A DNA stretch of 50,938 nucleotides from Minwuia thermotolerans. Lineage in GTDB: Bacteria > Pseudomonadota > Alphaproteobacteria > Minwuiales > Minwuiaceae. Made by a program: the position numbers and the translations under genes. The notes below the pieces were generated by a model. It saw nothing but the letters and a program-made list of their open reading frames with translations. It ran no database searches and was not told where the DNA came from. The DNA lies in contig BQJF01000022.1 of NCBI GenBank assembly GCA_021604565.1, positions 1 through 50,938 of the forward strand. Reading direction: 5' to 3'. This document shows positions 50,527 to 50,938 of the stretch, one piece after another. Position 1 is the first letter of the stretch. Each line of letters starts with the position of its first letter.

Positions 50527-50938
50527 TCACTGGACACTCGCCGCGGTAACCGCATCGCCAACATCCGCGAGTGCGACATTGATATCGACGGCATCGAGGA
50601 AGCTGGTGATGTCCTCTGGTGTGGTGCGCAGCCCGTCCGGGTTGGCGAAACTGGCAAGCTGGGAGGCCGGGGCACCGAACAGCCGGCCCAGGATGATCAG
50701 ACCGTCCGACAGGGCGTTCTGCACCCCGTCGCCGTCCACATCGAAGAACCCCGCCTCCGCATCCTGCAGCCGGAGTTCCAGCTCCGCCGGGTCCGCACCC
50801 GGCGACCCGCCCGCCGCAAATCCCGAAAGCTGCTGCACCGGCGCGCCGAACATCCGGCCCAGCGCGATAAGGCCATCCGAAAGCGCATTCAGATTGCCGT
50901 CCCCATCAAGGTCCAGCGTCGCCTCGGCCACGTCCGTC
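50527..50938 (-). CDS. Dockerin-like EF-hand repeat protein, 5' end outside window
   Basis: The last 136 codons of a protein; the frame is open to the window edge (a GTG at 50931 is probably internal). Two near-identical copies of a calcium-loop module are visible: LDLDGDGNLNALSDGLIALG followed by RMFGAP, and FDVDGDGVQNALSDGLIILG followed by RLFGAP, each an EF-hand-type DxDxDG loop and a helix like a dockerin repeat. A Gly/Ala-rich linker (AAGGSPGADPAEL) separates them. It is 85 bases upstream of the 1477-aa gene on the same strand and probably cotranscribed. No export signal is visible in the part present. The N-terminal domains and full function are unknown. Confidence 0.8.
   Translation of the reverse strand, partial: TDVAEATLDLDGDGNLNALSDGLIALGRMFGAPVQQLSGFAAGGSPGADPAELELRLQDAEAGFFDVDGDGVQNALSDGLIILGRLFGAPASQLASFANPDGLRTTPEDITSFLDAVDINVALADVGDAVTAASVQ

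Noticed and set aside
1..50938. tRNA or rRNA genes
   Set aside because: I saw no cloverleaf with a conserved T-loop and no conserved rRNA stretch. A dedicated search could still find one, but I cannot support any.

Overview
The window reads as high-GC chromosomal DNA from an alphaproteobacterium, probably a free-living and perhaps marine member of the Rhodospirillales or a relative. The main pointers are a small Usg-family gene (a family known from Alphaproteobacteria), the serS-surE-pcm-LysM/M23 gene order, TRAP transport, and a ParB/methyltransferase + DUF5681 pair of the kind seen in alphaproteobacterial prophages. The genus is not determined. No rRNA, tRNA or CRISPR array was found.

Layout. 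(1) 1-5450 is an accessory, prophage- or defence-like stretch. It holds an unrecognised partial gene, a perfect 18-bp inverted repeat, a decayed fragment resembling a type I restriction R subunit, a DUF429 protein coupled to a tiny gene, DUF5681, and an orphan ParB/DNA-methylase. Divergent from these is an XRE regulator overlapping an ImmA/IrrE metalloprotease gene, followed by a TTCCCTG repeat cluster. (2) 5454-6098 is a FrnE-type DsbA oxidoreductase. (3) 6386-23516 is a catabolic region: RraA-like aldolase, Ldh-type dehydrogenase, MFS carrier, a dimethylformamidase large-subunit homologue coupled to a thioesterase, two SDRs (one lacking the catalytic Tyr), a three-gene TRAP transporter, a CaiB-type CoA-transferase, an alpha/beta hydrolase, a zinc alcohol dehydrogenase, then a TetR regulator divergent from a TauD-type dioxygenase and an enoyl-CoA hydratase. 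A perfect operator-like palindrome lies in that divergent gap. (4) 23673-27102 holds usg, a saccharopine-dehydrogenase/DUF4166 protein, a DCC protein and a DUF815-type ATPase. (5) 27037-28892 is an AT-rich island with a Hint-domain gene, a frameshifted gene and two tiny overlapping genes. (6) 29199-32960 is the housekeeping cluster LysM/M23 - pcm - surE - serS. (7) 33100-38347 holds an epoxide-hydrolase-like protein, a Sel1-repeat protein, a GFA protein, a cysteine-cluster protein and ilvD. (8) 38363 to the end is a minus-strand type I secretion operon. Its transcription order is: a protein with dockerin-like EF-hand repeats (5' end outside the window), a 1477-aa cohesin-like/Ig-repeat/RTX protein, a 996-aa RTX protein, a TolC-type outer membrane protein, an ABC exporter and an HlyD adaptor.

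How the genes work together. The catabolic region has its own import (MFS, TRAP), CoA activation, oxidoreductases, hydrolases and local TetR control, so it probably degrades one or a few small organic acids or amides; the substrate cannot be read from sequence. The secretion operon encodes both the exporter and its large calcium-binding cargo, which suggests a secreted or cell-surface adhesin. Pairing a cohesin-like N-terminus with a neighbouring dockerin-like protein raises the possibility of non-covalent assembly outside the cell. The most unusual places are the AT-rich Hint island, this cohesin/dockerin-like operon, the amidase homologue without its small subunit, and the SDR without its catalytic tyrosine.
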